Source of the DNA: Bdellovibrionales bacterium
Lineage (GTDB): Bacteria > Bdellovibrionota > Bdellovibrionia > Bdellovibrionales > UBA1609
Assembly: GCA_016714165.1 (NCBI GenBank)
Contig: JADJNU010000010.1
Span: 1-60,212 of the forward strand
DNA length: 60,212 nt
Direction of reading: 5' to 3'
Shown: in pieces, positions 18,005 through 28,099 of the stretch
Numbering within the stretch: position 1 is the stretch's first letter
How the letters are laid out: every line of letters begins with the position of its first letter
Program-made: the position numbers and the translations under genes
The notes under the pieces: model-generated
Told to the model about the DNA's origin: nothing
The model's database searches: none
The model's input: the letters and a program-made list of their open reading frames with translations, nothing else

Positions 18005-18591
18005 AGTCTTGTTCCTTTTCTAGATTGCACAGCCGTCTACTACGGCTTTTGGCTGCCATTGGCCTCGGTCCAATTGCCAGGGAGAGGTGGCAACTCTTGG
18101 CAAGCATTGCAAAGGAACGTCACGCTTTCAACTCTTGATTTGAAAGAATCACAAAAATATTCAAGATTTCAGAGAGAAGTTGCCGATGAACTCCGATCTC
18201 GCCGAAGATAGATCCTGTTTTCATCCGATCGGTTCGTTGAGTGGAAATATCGGCCTTTTCTCCGATAAGAGATTTTGAAGGGGCTAGATCTGTTCAGATA
18301 ATTTGACAAGGTCCCTAACAAAAGTATAAACCCTAAGAGATTTCTATGACAAAACTTTCGAAAAAAATAGAGGAAAATGGACGACGACCCCGACGGAAAA
18401 ACTGAAGTGAAATCTCATAGCCAAGTTTGGGGTTAGGTCCAGTCGTGACTCATCCGCATCTTCGCTTTGAGCTTCGAGGCGGATGTGATGCGAGTATCGT
18501 TTGTTTCGTATAACTTTCCGATAAAATCTGATTTCGATCCGGTGGGAGCACTTTTGGGGTGGTTTTTGCTGGCCAAGCAACGGAGGGCATT
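18005..18591. other. Intergenic region between TVP38-like gene and mgtE
   Basis: No convincing gene. Two frames of 113 and 78 codons have no ribosome-binding site or motif. A short hairpin, TATCGG (18249-18254) with CCGATA (18262-18267), lies in the future mgtE leader. I looked for an M-box-like magnesium sensor and could not recognise one by eye. Divergent promoters for both neighbouring genes must lie here. Confidence 0.3.
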
Positions 18592-19920
18592 ATGGAGTTG
18601 AACCCTGGTGAATTGGATTTCGGTAATATTAATGGTCTTCGCGAGCAGTGGGCAGAATTTGATTCTGAATTGCGGAAAGAGATCTTTTCAAAACTTTCGC
18701 GTCCTGATGCTGAGGAGCTATTTTTAAACCTCTCCGTTGACGATCAGTTGGAATTAATAGAAAAGCAGTCTTTGCTTGAGAAACGTTCCTGGCTTCGGCT
18801 TTTAGCTCTAGACGATGCGGCTGATTTAATTCAAAAATTCTCAAAAGATCAGCAGGCCGAAGCTCTCAACGTATTAGATAGTCATACTCGGAGGGAAGTC
18901 ATGGGACTTCTTGCCTACGAAGAAGACAATGCTGGGGGATTAATGAATCCTCAGTATATTCGACTTCGACCCGATATGACGATTGACGAAGCAACTCAGT
19001 ATCTTCGCGCTCAGGCTCGCACGCCCGTGGAAATCATCTATTACGCCTATGTTTTGGATTCCGAACAGAGGCTGAAAGGGATAGTGTCCTTTCGTGATCT
19101 CTTGATGGCTCCGCGTGAGAAGCTCATTAAAGATATCATGACATCAGAATTGGTCACTGTATCCGAAGAGATGGATCGAGAGGAAGTGTCTCGAGTGTTC
19201 ACCCAGACTAACTTTGTGGCTATTCCCGTTGTCGATAGGAATCAGCGAATGAAGGGCATTGTCACATACGATGACAATGCGACGGTTGTTCAGATTGAGG
19301 CGACCGAAGATATTCAAAAACTTGGAGGTATGGAGGCTCTGGATGCTCCCTATTTCAAGGTGAATTTTTTGAGTATGATTAAAAAGAGGGCGGGGTGGTT
19401 AACCATCCTCTTTATCGGAGAGATGTTCACGGCCACTGCAATGGGGTATTACGAAGATCAAATTCAAAAAGCGGTTATTTTGGCCTTATTTATTCCCTTG
19501 ATTATCAGTTCAGGAGGAAATTCTGGATCTCAGGCTTCGACTCTTATTATCCGAGCATTGGCATTGAGAGAAATTCGGCTGAGGGATTGGTGGAGGGTGT
19601 TGATACGAGAGATTGCTTCAGGATTGACTTTGGGGGCAATCTTGGGAGTGATCGGGCTTTTGAGGATCACCCTTTGGCAGCATTGGAGCCCCATTTATGG
19701 AGAACATTATCTGCTTGTTGCATTTGCAGTTTCTTCAAGTCTGGTAGGTGTGGTGCTCTGGGGCACAACGGCGGGATCTATGCTTCCTTTTCTTTTAAAG
19801 AGGTTGGGTTTTGATCCTGCCAGTGCTTCGGCCCCCTTTGTAGCGACCCTCGTGGATGTGACGGGTCTCGTGATCTACTTTACCCTTGCGAGTCTCATCT
19901 TAAGCAACACACTTCTTTGA
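18592..19920 (+). CDS. mgtE: Magnesium transporter MgtE
   Basis: A 442-residue magnesium channel/transporter of the inner membrane. Order: N-terminal alpha-helical superhelix (about 20-120; SRPDAEELFLNLSVDDQLELI), a CBS-domain pair (about 125-245; VSFRDLLMAPREKLIKDIM), the plug helix, and five membrane helices with the pore signature ISSGGNSGSQASTLIIRAL and the C-terminal ATLVDVTGLVIYF aspartate. The N and CBS domains sense cytoplasmic magnesium and gate the pore. I chose ATG 18592 because GGAGGG lies six bases upstream; the longer frame from 18559 adds 11 residues without a site. Length matches the family. Confidence 0.95.
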   Translation: MELNPGELDFGNINGLREQWAEFDSELRKEIFSKLSRPDAEELFLNLSVDDQLELIEKQSLLEKRSWLRLLALDDAADLIQKFSKDQQAEALNVLDSHTRREVMGLLAYEEDNAGGLMNPQYIRLRPDMTIDEATQYLRAQARTPVEIIYYAYVLDSEQRLKGIVSFRDLLMAPREKLIKDIMTSELVTVSEEMDREEVSRVFTQTNFVAIPVVDRNQRMKGIVTYDDNATVVQIEATEDIQKLGGMEALDAPYFKVNFLSMIKKRAGWLTILFIGEMFTATAMGYYEDQIQKAVILALFIPLIISSGGNSGSQASTLIIRALALREIRLRDWWRVLIREIASGLTLGAILGVIGLLRITLWQHWSPIYGEHYLLVAFAVSSSLVGVVLWGTTAGSMLPFLLKRLGFDPASASAPFVATLVDVTGLVIYFTLASLILSNTLL

Positions 19921-20052
19921 CGTGGCTGCGTTGGAAAATGAATGGATCGATAGTTCCGAGCACGTGTCTTGCAGAGGGAGTACCCTCGGATCATAAGCGT
20001 AAATATCTAGGATTTAGGACAATGTCTGCAAATGGGGCGAGGAGACTTAAAA

Positions 20053-21945
20053 ATGGTTTGTGTTATTAAGCATTTGGCAATCCTTATTGCATGCTTTCCA
20101 GTCTTCAGCGCAGCTGGTGCAGGCTCTCGCTGTCAAAAGAGATTGGTGCACTCTCCCAAGTTGAAAGCATTGGATTCCATCTGGAGTGAAGCTGAAGCTA
20201 GAGAAATTACAACGGTTTATGAAAAAAGAAAAGCAATCTTAGCCTCTGGTGAAGATCTGAGGTCGGTCTATCTGCAAGCGGTGGGTGTTGCCGAGGCCAA
20301 CACAAAATTGCGGGCTGAGGCCATTGCAGATGAAATTGCTAAGGGGGGCATTGCGAGTTTTGGAGGAGTTGACGCTTTGGTTGTAGGTGCCGGCTCTCAA
20401 GCATTAAATTTTGTCGGAGGGGCAGTTGACGCTTTGCGAGCAGTAAGGAAACATGTGCCCGGAACCACTGGCGGACCGTATTCAATTCATATAAAGCCAG
20501 AATTTCCCAAAGTCTTGGTGGCAAGTCCGGATGGGGTGGCACCGGCATTGAGGCTTTCGCCATCTGCTTCACAGACTCCAGTTATTTGGCGGAGAAGTTC
20601 CTTAGGAAAGATTGAGATTGGCAATGATCCGTTTCCATTTCCAGGGTCATCTTTCAGAACCGCTGATTTACTCGGTTTAAGTGAAAAAGCAGCTAGATCT
20701 GACGTGCTCCCTCGTTCGGGCTTCAGATCGTCAGGAGTGTACGAGTCGCGAGGTCCTAAATTACCTGAACTTAAGCCGTGGCATGAAGTGTTTAGGAGTG
20801 ACTACCATTCTGATAACGGGAAACTATCGGGATCTGATGGGGGATTGCTCTTTTTTGATAATCAGCGGCAATATGAGCAATCGCTACTCACCCTGGCTGA
20901 ATCGGGCGTGCCACTTTTGGATCATACAACGGTCACTTCTATTTCATGGGATTTTAATTCCCAGACGGCTCAGGTGGTGACAGGCCAAGGTCTTACAATT
21001 CAGGCTCGGTCTATTGTTTTGGAGACGGGATTGAGAGTTTCCATAATCCCAATTCAGGATGTGAAAAGCCTTAGACTTTTCGATCGTCAATCAACAGATT
21101 TTAGAACTGGACAGATTCCGTTGTCCTTCGGAACCGACTCTGATGTTTATCTAGCAGCTCAACAAGAGGGGAGATCCTTTCTTGATAGGATTCGAAGAGA
21201 AAGAACATTGATCATAGGCCATGGAAATGAAAGCCGAGATTTGATTGAATATATTTTGGGTCTTGATCCGAGAAAACCAGAAAGTGCGGGCTTGGCGAAT
21301 TTGACTCAGTACAAAGGTTCCATCGTTTGGGCTGGGCAAGTATTTGAAAACGAGGGCGAATTTCTAGATGAGCTTCGCTGTTCTCCTGGTTTCTTGATGG
21401 TTAGGGGCGAGCATATAATTTACTCACGTTACTCGAGGTTGGCGGGCGCAATTGAGATAGACAAGTTACAGCCGATTTATCCCAACGTAGAGAGGGTCAG
21501 TCAGCAGTTAATTGGCGGATACAGTGTTAAGTTCTCTGACGGATCAACTGGAGATTTCGACAATGTTTTTGTTTCGGCAGGGTCTCAAGATCGAACTCCG
21601 GATGTCCTCAGAACTATTTCACACGGCGCAAGACTTGTTCCAGTGATGGGATGGATTTCTTCGGAGTCTGAAAGTGAAAACCACGGAGAGGCAATTCCAG
21701 TCGCCGCTCAGGTCGAAGTACCGGTCAATGGGGGGGACCAGTTCCAGTCATTGCCTATTTACTTGGTCGGTGAGGCCATGGTTCCTCACATTCTTCCTAA
21801 ATTAATAGGAAAAAAGGAAATAGTCGGCCCGTACCCCGACAGTTTTGTCGACCCCAACAGTTATTCGCTTGCAAACCTCGCTTTTCGTAGTTGGCAGTTT
21901 GGAAGTAGATGGAGTCTCCAATTAAACCAACCAAGTTCTCCCTGA
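20053..21945 (+). CDS. Exported Rossmann-fold (FAD/NAD-type) oxidoreductase-like protein
   Basis: A 630-residue protein starting at ATG 20053 behind GAGGAGAC, with a signal peptide (MVCVIKHLAILIACFPVFSAAGA). After a helical linker comes VDALVVGAGSQALNFVGG, a dinucleotide-binding GxGxxA-type loop; further on, ARSIVLETG, RERTLIIGHGNESRDLIEYIL (a second GxGxxS loop) and FDNVFVSAGSQDRTPDVL, the order seen in flavin-dependent two-dinucleotide-binding oxidoreductases. C-terminal YLVGEAMV is in the place of the usual final FAD motif. Cofactor-binding enzymes in the periplasm are normally Tat-exported, but no twin arginine is visible here, so the protein may be Sec-exported and not flavinylated, or act as a binding protein. 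Substrate unknown. Confidence 0.5.
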   Translation: MVCVIKHLAILIACFPVFSAAGAGSRCQKRLVHSPKLKALDSIWSEAEAREITTVYEKRKAILASGEDLRSVYLQAVGVAEANTKLRAEAIADEIAKGGIASFGGVDALVVGAGSQALNFVGGAVDALRAVRKHVPGTTGGPYSIHIKPEFPKVLVASPDGVAPALRLSPSASQTPVIWRRSSLGKIEIGNDPFPFPGSSFRTADLLGLSEKAARSDVLPRSGFRSSGVYESRGPKLPELKPWHEVFRSDYHSDNGKLSGSDGGLLFFDNQRQYEQSLLTLAESGVPLLDHTTVTSISWDFNSQTAQVVTGQGLTIQARSIVLETGLRVSIIPIQDVKSLRLFDRQSTDFRTGQIPLSFGTDSDVYLAAQQEGRSFLDRIRRERTLIIGHGNESRDLIEYILGLDPRKPESAGLANLTQYKGSIVWAGQVFENEGEFLDELRCSPGFLMVRGEHIIYSRYSRLAGAIEIDKLQPIYPNVERVSQQLIGGYSVKFSDGSTGDFDNVFVSAGSQDRTPDVLRTISHGARLVPVMGWISSESESENHGEAIPVAAQVEVPVNGGDQFQSLPIYLVGEAMVPHILPKLIGKKEIVGPYPDSFVDPNSYSLANLAFRSWQFGSRWSLQLNQPSSP

Positions 21946-22091
21946 GCTGAAGAAATCAGGATATTTTTGAAATATCTCCCCAAAGTGATCTTGAACAATC
22001 AGTCCTTTTGTTAGAGAAGAGGGAGTGGCTTAAGAGGGGTAAAATGAGGTCTTTGGATATTTCCTTTATTAACTAAAGGACGAGTCGGCTC

Positions 22092-23195
22092 GTGAGAGTT
22101 CTTCATATTGGTAACGAAAGTTCATGGCGTGGGGGAGAGAATCAAATTCGACTTTTGATTCGGGGCCTCAATTCAGTCGGAGTTGAGAACTATGTCGCCT
22201 ATCCGGCAGGAACGCCAGGGTACGAGCGTCTGAAATTATTAGCGCATCGTGCTATGGCACTTCCATCAAAAAATCCACTTAACCTTAACTCTATTCTTCA
22301 TCTGGTTATGTTTTGCAGGAACAACAAGATTGATCTTATTGATGCTCATTCTTCAGGCGGTCATTCGTTGGCAATATGGGTCAGGAGGTTTGCTCCCCAG
22401 TTGAAGCTGGTAGTCCATAGACGGGTGGACAATAGAATCAAAAGGAATTTCTTCTCTGGTCGCAAATACAGAAACCAATTGGTGGACGAATACATAGCTG
22501 TTTCCGAATGCATTCGAAACATCCTAGTTGATTACGGAGTGAGGGAAGAAAAAATTCATGTCATCCGTGATGGTGTTGACCCATCTCCCTATGAAAAAAT
22601 TGAGAAGAAAAAAGCACGCCAAAGTCTTTTGAACGCTCTTAAAATGGAATCTGAGTCTGACATCTTTCTCATAGGAAATGCTTCGGCCTTGACCCATCAA
22701 AAAGGGACAGACACCTTATTGAGGGCCGTGAAACACTTGAAAGAAGAGGGCCTTCTTTTTCATTGTGTCATCGCTGGGGACGGCGCTTTAAGGAATCAGC
22801 TTGAGGAAATGGCACAAGAATTGGGGGTCGATGATCGGGTGACGTTTCTTGGTTTTATTGATTATGTTCCTGAATTTCTGTCTGGTCTTGATTTGTTAGT
22901 TATGCCCTCAAACAATGAGGGACTCGGTAGTCTTCTCCTAGAGGGCTTACTGGCCGGCTGTTTTGTTGTGGCCACTTCAGTCGGGGGGATACCCGAAATA
23001 ATTCGGGACAGCGACCTAGGATTGCTTTCTCCCAAAGGTGATGCTCAGGCCCTCGCTCGAAATATCATGAGGGCAAATTCTCGTAGACAGTCCATCAGTT
23101 CTGGACGAAGCTATGTGGTAGAGAATTTCGATTGTCGAAAAATGGCTCTTGAGACTCACTCAATTTATTTGAATCTCCTTGGTAGTCGAGTTTAA
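22092..23195 (+). CDS. GT4-family glycosyltransferase
   Basis: A 367-residue cytoplasmic retaining glycosyltransferase of the GT-B fold. The N-domain begins RVLHIGNESSWRGGENQ, with the GGxE-like donor/acceptor loop; the C-domain has VIAGDGALRNQLEEMA, VTFLGFIDYVPEFLSG and the EX7E signature NEGLGSLLLEGLLAG followed by VVATSVGGIPEII. It would add a hexose to a lipid-linked glycan such as LPS core. Start GTG 22092 has AAAGGA 11 nt upstream. The GT2 gene begins one base after its stop, so the two are co-translated. Confidence 0.9.
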   Translation: MRVLHIGNESSWRGGENQIRLLIRGLNSVGVENYVAYPAGTPGYERLKLLAHRAMALPSKNPLNLNSILHLVMFCRNNKIDLIDAHSSGGHSLAIWVRRFAPQLKLVVHRRVDNRIKRNFFSGRKYRNQLVDEYIAVSECIRNILVDYGVREEKIHVIRDGVDPSPYEKIEKKKARQSLLNALKMESESDIFLIGNASALTHQKGTDTLLRAVKHLKEEGLLFHCVIAGDGALRNQLEEMAQELGVDDRVTFLGFIDYVPEFLSGLDLLVMPSNNEGLGSLLLEGLLAGCFVVATSVGGIPEIIRDSDLGLLSPKGDAQALARNIMRANSRRQSISSGRSYVVENFDCRKMALETHSIYLNLLGSRV

Positions 23196-23196
23196 T

Positions 23197-23958
23197 ATGG
23201 CCACAATTTCAGCAGTGATCATTACAAAGAATGAAGAGAAAAATATCTTTCGTTGCCTTGATTCTTTGCAGGGCCTCGTAGAGGAAATTATTGTTGTTGA
23301 TTCATTCAGTGTGGACGGTACACCACAAATTTGTCGCGCCTTTTCCCGATATTCAATTTGTTCAGACGGAATGGCGGGGATATGGAGAGACAAAGAACTT
23401 CGGAAACAGTTTGGCTCAGTCAGATTATATTTTATCCCTTGATGCTGATGAAGAATTGTCATCCGAATTGCGTCAGGAAATCCTCCATTTAAAGCCAAAT
23501 CTATCGGGTGTTTTTTCCTTGAATAGGTTGACAAATTATTGCGGAACTTGGATTCACCATTCTTCGTGGTTTCCTGATTACCAAATGAGGCTTTTCCCTC
23601 GAAAATTGGGTCAATGGAACAAATCTTTTGTTCACGAGCATCTCGTTTTTTCCGAACCCCTTCAAATAAACAAGCTCAAGGGGCTACTGTTTCATTATTC
23701 AATCCCTTCGCTTGAACAGCACATTCTGACAGTAAATCGCTATACATCTCTCGCAGCTGAAAGGTTAGTCGAAGCCAATGGAAGTTTCTTTCTTTTTAAA
23801 GCTGCGACTCGTCCAATGTTTCATTTTTTGAAATGTTACTTTCTTAGATTTGGTTTCTTAGATGGATTTCATGGATTTTGTATTGCTGGAATTTCTTCGT
23901 TTTATGTTTTCTGAAGTACATAAAGGCATTTCAGATGAAGAGAGAAAGAGGCTCTTGA
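23197..23958 (+). pseudogene. GT2-family (LPS core, WaaE-like) glycosyltransferase, two frameshifts
   Basis: The N-terminus (ATISAVIITKNEEKNIFRCL, then EIIVVDSFSVDGT) is GT2. The frame is lost at the T run 23341-23344, where removing one T gives ICRAFPDIQFVQTEW and leads into GYGETKNFGNSLAQ, ILSLDADEELSSELR with the DxD motif, and QMRLFPRKLGQWN. A second break at the T run 23907-23910 is repaired by one extra T, giving SSFYVFLKYIKAFQMKRERG and the stop at 23956-23958. The restored protein is about 254 residues, close to WaaE/LpcC-type transferases. Two opposite indels in homopolymers could be sequencing errors. Confidence 0.75.
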
Positions 23959-23982
23959 GTGTAGCCATATCTTTTATCACAA

Positions 23983-25368
23983 ATGGGAGTGAGAGTGGGG
24001 GAAGCGGAAGACTCTGGAAACAGTTTTGATCCTAAAGCCGGAGATCGGGTCTCTCCAACGTTTTGCGTTTTGCCTTGGGTTCATCGTTTTACAAATATCG
24101 GCGGCGAAGTGCAGGTTTGTTGCGTGAGTGAGGAGTACGACAACAACAATAGGGACGAGAATAATCTCAAGATCAATGTAAACAGGATTCAGGATGACGA
24201 GATTCTTATGAATACTGAATTCATGAGAAACCTTCGTGTTCAGCTCATGAAAGGAGAATGGCCCACATTTTGTGAGAGATGCAAGCAAACAGAGAATGGA
24301 GGGGGTATTAGTCGTCGTCAAATTGAGAACTTTTCAAATTCGAAGTTTATCACCCGAATGATCAATGATACCCAGCCCGATGGAAAGACCAAAGTCAAAA
24401 TTAGATCTGTTGATTTTCGCTTGGGTAACACGTGTAACCTGGCCTGTCGCATGTGCAATCCTCGTTCTTCCTCTAAGTGGATTAAGGACTGGTCAAAAGT
24501 TGATCAGAATTGGTTTGGTAAATCTGATGAGGAATTGGAATCTTTTCGCCGCTTCAAATATTATGAAAATCCAGAAGTTTGGGTGCACTTTAAAAGACAA
24601 ATACCTTCTTTGCGGCATCTTCATTTTGCGGGCGGCGAACCAATGGTCGTTCGACAGATGCTTGAGGCAATGAAGATGTGTGTCAGCGAAGGATACTCGC
24701 GCAGCATTTCGGTTTCTTATAACACAAACGTGACGACGATACCGGACGAAGTCAAAGAACTCTGGCCAAAATTTCATCGAGTGCGTGTCTATGCCAGCAT
24801 CGATGCGTTCGGTAGGTTAAATGATTACATCAGACATCCATCAAATTGGGAAACAATCAGCAGAAATCTGAGCGACTTGGAAGAAAATTATGATAAATAT
24901 CGAATGGGCCATATTATGGTAGCATGTACCGCTCAGACCTATAACATCACGCAGGTGCATCACCTATTTAAATATTTGGGGGACAATTTCGAGCGCGTGA
25001 TGCCAATTCCTCAGTTGTTCAATCTTTATCACCCCTTTCACTATCGAACTCAGATACTTCCTCCGCACCTCAAATCCTTGGCTAAAAATAATTTGCTGGA
25101 GGCAAAATCAAAAGCTGAAAGACTGATGCAAGATCGGCCAACGATGAGGAAATTTCTTTACTATTTGAACTCAGTGGATGAGGCCATTCATTTTATGGAG
25201 ATGGAGGATCGACAAGATTTGTTGCCAGAATTTCTGCGTGCAGCGTTATCAAAGGATAAATTTCGCAAGGAAAACCTGTTTTCCTTGCTGCCTGAATTCG
25301 AGTTATTGCGGACAAAACAGCCCTCTCAGAGGGAACAGAATTCTTCCGCCCCTTCTTCATGCTTCTGA
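23983..25368 (+). CDS. Twitch/SPASM-type radical SAM protein
   Basis: A 461-residue cytoplasmic radical SAM enzyme. The SAM-cluster motif CNLACRMC (Cys151, Cys155, Cys158) is followed by FAGGEPMV. Preceding it, an N-terminal cysteine module, FCVLPWVH with Cys28, VCCVSEE with Cys46/47 and FCERCKQ with Cys97/100, looks like an auxiliary FeS-binding (SPASM/twitch) unit placed before the core instead of after it. Such proteins are known from gene clusters for surface glycans and for peptide modification. It follows the GT4 and GT2 genes, so a glycan or glycolipid substrate is inferred. No Shine-Dalgarno sequence is clear at ATG 23983, so the start is tentative. Confidence 0.8.
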   Translation: MGVRVGEAEDSGNSFDPKAGDRVSPTFCVLPWVHRFTNIGGEVQVCCVSEEYDNNNRDENNLKINVNRIQDDEILMNTEFMRNLRVQLMKGEWPTFCERCKQTENGGGISRRQIENFSNSKFITRMINDTQPDGKTKVKIRSVDFRLGNTCNLACRMCNPRSSSKWIKDWSKVDQNWFGKSDEELESFRRFKYYENPEVWVHFKRQIPSLRHLHFAGGEPMVVRQMLEAMKMCVSEGYSRSISVSYNTNVTTIPDEVKELWPKFHRVRVYASIDAFGRLNDYIRHPSNWETISRNLSDLEENYDKYRMGHIMVACTAQTYNITQVHHLFKYLGDNFERVMPIPQLFNLYHPFHYRTQILPPHLKSLAKNNLLEAKSKAERLMQDRPTMRKFLYYLNSVDEAIHFMEMEDRQDLLPEFLRAALSKDKFRKENLFSLLPEFELLRTKQPSQREQNSSAPSSCF

Positions 25369-25412
25369 TGTAGCTGTCCTCTCCATTTTTGGTGAGAGGC
25401 TATTTTTCAGAA

Positions 25413-27627
25413 CTAACGAATAATCAGAAATACATTGGAGGCCTCTGCAGATCCTCCGCAATCGAGCTGGCGCACACGTACGGTCGTTGGCACTCCAGAT
25501 TGAAAATTTCCAGATACGTCAATGTAAGGGACGAGAGCTGTTCCCCCACTTGCGTAAGATTGGAAATCATTAACTGGCTGGTTGTTTACCAGTATCGGTC
25601 CAACCGTCGTTCTGCTGTTATTGGTCCAGGGTTGTGAGTCCGTCGTTCCGCGGGCGAGTCGTTGTGGATTCAAGCCTTGCGAGGTGAGTTCAACGAGAAA
25701 GAAGTTGTCTATTTTTAGTTTAGACATAGATCCATCTGCAGAAGCCGTGCTCGATAGGGAAACAATTCGAGGTCCATTGACCAAAAAATTCAGCTGACTC
25801 TCGCCCAGGACAAATGGATGAGAAGGTGTGGCCGAGCTTGAATTGTGGTCACGAGACAGAACATCCATGGCACGAGGCTCACCGGCAGATCCAGACGAAT
25901 GATGATTGACGGCACTGATGATCATTTTGTAATAGCACTTACCAGTTTCTGCTAAGGAGGGAATGACAATTTGATTTGCTGTGGTGTCAAGCTCCACAAA
26001 TTCTCGGCATTCGGTAAACGCCGTATTTCGACAGATTCCGTCCACGATGCTTTGCCCCGGAGGGCATGCTATATTTAAGCTTACTGTTTCTGATTGAGAC
26101 TCATGGCCAAGCTTGTCAATGGCCTTTATGTAAAATTGGTAAGTGCCTGGAACTAGATCGACGTACTCGATACTAGTGAGATTGGTGCAGTCGGTAGAGG
26201 CCAGATCTGTCGTCTGAAATGCTTTGTAACAAGTGGCATTCTGCAATCCAGATCCGATGTCTGAAACCCGAAATTGAACATTTATTTTCTTGAGCTCATC
26301 TGATTTGGCCGAACTGACAATGTTAATAACAGGTGCTGAGGCATCAACAGTAAATGGAAAATCGGGAGCCTTTTGTTCAAGACCATTTCGATATGCCGAA
26401 ACGCGAGCGACGTATTTACTCCCGTCAGCCAGCGCGCAATTTGGAAGCGCTGCTACTAGCGAAGCTTCTCCGACGACAGCGAGAGGCCCACAAATCGTAT
26501 GAGACAAATCGTTGGTAAAAACGGTTGCTTGATAGGATTGAGCACCTTCGGATTTGGTCCAAGTTATGATTGGTGAAGCGATCTCTGAGAGATAATTATC
26601 AATTTTTGTGTCAATTCCTCCAGTGATACCCAGTACGGCGAAAATGCTTGAAGGCTGTGTGTCGACCATAAATTGATATTCGGAGACCGATGATTCCCAG
26701 CCGACCTTGTCGATCGCTTTCACTCTGAAAGTGTGGTTGCCGTCACCTAGGTTTTGTAGAAGCGCCGGAGATGAGCAATTCGAGATTTCAACATTGTCAA
26801 GTGAGCAGTAGAAGCCCAGAATGCCTGCGCCACCCCTATCATCTCCTTGAAAAGAGACGGCACCTGCTTTTACCGTCAATGGTGAAGCCAGGAGAGGAGC
26901 AACTATTTGTACTGTTGGTGGCGTGAGATCAATAGTCCAAGAATAAAGAGCCAAGGCGGATCTGTTTCCGGCTTTATCAGTCACGTAGAAGGATAATCCA
27001 TGCGAACCTTCGGCCAAATTTTGGATTTCTGTTAGGGTATTGCACTCAGCGAATTCGGACGAGCCAGGATTCTGGCAATAGATTTTGTCAATCCCGCTGA
27101 CTTCATCAGTCGTGTGAAATAGGAAGCTGGCCATAGCCGTATTTTCCAGGTTTCTGGGGCCGCTTGAAACCTGAACGACCGGAACTTCTCGATCCAATAC
27201 AATACTGGCACTGATACATAAGGAAATGATTCCAGTGTCTCCCTTGAGAATGAGATGAACTTGGCTGTTGCCATCGTTATCGGCCAGTGACCAACTAACT
27301 TCTGGGGTGAAATCCTGCCACGAGGCTTTGTCTGGATCTGGGCAGTGCCCATTTTCCAGAGCCATAGTGGTTGCTCCCTGTGCCATGATCTCAAGAAGTA
27401 CCTGTTGGCTGTTCGTAAATTCCGCGCTCTTATTGATAGTGAGAGCCCCTTTAGGGGTGATGTTACCAAGGTTTGCATTAACGGGATTGTAGCTTAAAGG
27501 AAGGCTTTGAAAATTAACGTCACCACAGTTCTGAAACAGAAACGGAAGAAGGCCTAGAAATGCGGCAACGGCAAGCTTTTTTCCAAATCCAAATATAGTT
27601 GAAATTTCTCTTTGAAATATTCCTCAC
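25413..27627 (-). CDS. Large Ig-like lipoprotein, frameshift near the N-terminus
   Basis: The main frame reaches from 25413 to beyond ATG 27386, but coding residues continue upstream (NLGNITPKGALTINKS) to a lipoprotein leader, LAVAAFLGLLPFLFQNCG. That frame has no start; removing one A from the A run at 27577-27582 joins it to GTG 27627 (MRNISKRNFNYIWIWKK). The restored protein is about 738 residues, lipidated at the Cys of FQNC. Repeated Ig-like segments contain VDxxxP boundaries (TIDLTPPTVQI, MVDTQPSSI, TVDASAPVI) and paired cysteines (IYCQNPG/ECNTL, FYCSLDN/NCSSP, TCYKAF/DCTNL). Likely a surface adhesion or structural protein. No binding partner can be named. Confidence 0.65.
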
Positions 27628-27796
27628 GTGACCACCCCCACTTCCACGTGATTAATGCAATGCCCATTCCGATAAAGCTCGTATTATCAGTTTACTACAA
27701 GTCAAAAAATCTTTGTAGTTTCAATAAGTTGGCATACTCTTGCAAAGCATCAAAGCGATCCGTTTCGCTTTGGTATGGACAACTTTTAACTCCTGT

Positions 27797-28099
27797 CTAA
27801 AAGCTCGACTTTGATGGATCGTTCAAATTTGATACTTGATGCGGAGTAACTGCTTGGGCTTTTTTGGGTCTACTGCGAATCCAAAGGTAAATTGTCAATC
27901 CGACGATGCCGCCCACGAGAGTGCTAATGCTCTGAGCCAAGATGAGTTTGTTCATGACCCATGTGATAGCTCCGTCGCAGCTAACGCCAATTGGGACCGG
28001 CGGACTGGCATACCAAGAAAGAAACTTGGGGGACAGCCAACTGCTTAAGCAACTAAATAGAAAACTCATCGAGAATACCCAGATCATCGGTTTTGCCAT
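27797..28099 (-). CDS. Small two-helix membrane protein
   Basis: A 100-residue protein with two hydrophobic segments (MIWVFSMSFLFSCLSSWLS and TLVGGIVGLTIYLWI), a short extracytoplasmic loop with one cysteine, and a basic, polar C-terminus (RSRPKKAQ). Topology suggests an inner-membrane protein with both ends in the cytoplasm. The start ATG 28099 has no good ribosome-binding site. Family unknown; a holin-like or regulatory role cannot be excluded but nothing supports it. Confidence 0.45.
   Translation of the reverse strand: MAKPMIWVFSMSFLFSCLSSWLSPKFLSWYASPPVPIGVSCDGAITWVMNKLILAQSISTLVGGIVGLTIYLWIRSRPKKAQAVTPHQVSNLNDPSKSSF

Noticed and set aside
17870..18211. 113-codon plus-strand frame upstream of mgtE
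   Set aside because: Its first half is antisense to the TVP38-like gene and the rest shows no motif or ribosome-binding site.
18344..18580. 78-codon minus-strand frame in the mgtE leader
   Set aside because: No site or recognisable motif; it also overlaps the likely promoter of mgtE.
18270..18591. Magnesium riboswitch (M-box) before mgtE
   Set aside because: I could not find the conserved core elements by eye; a covariance search is needed to settle it.
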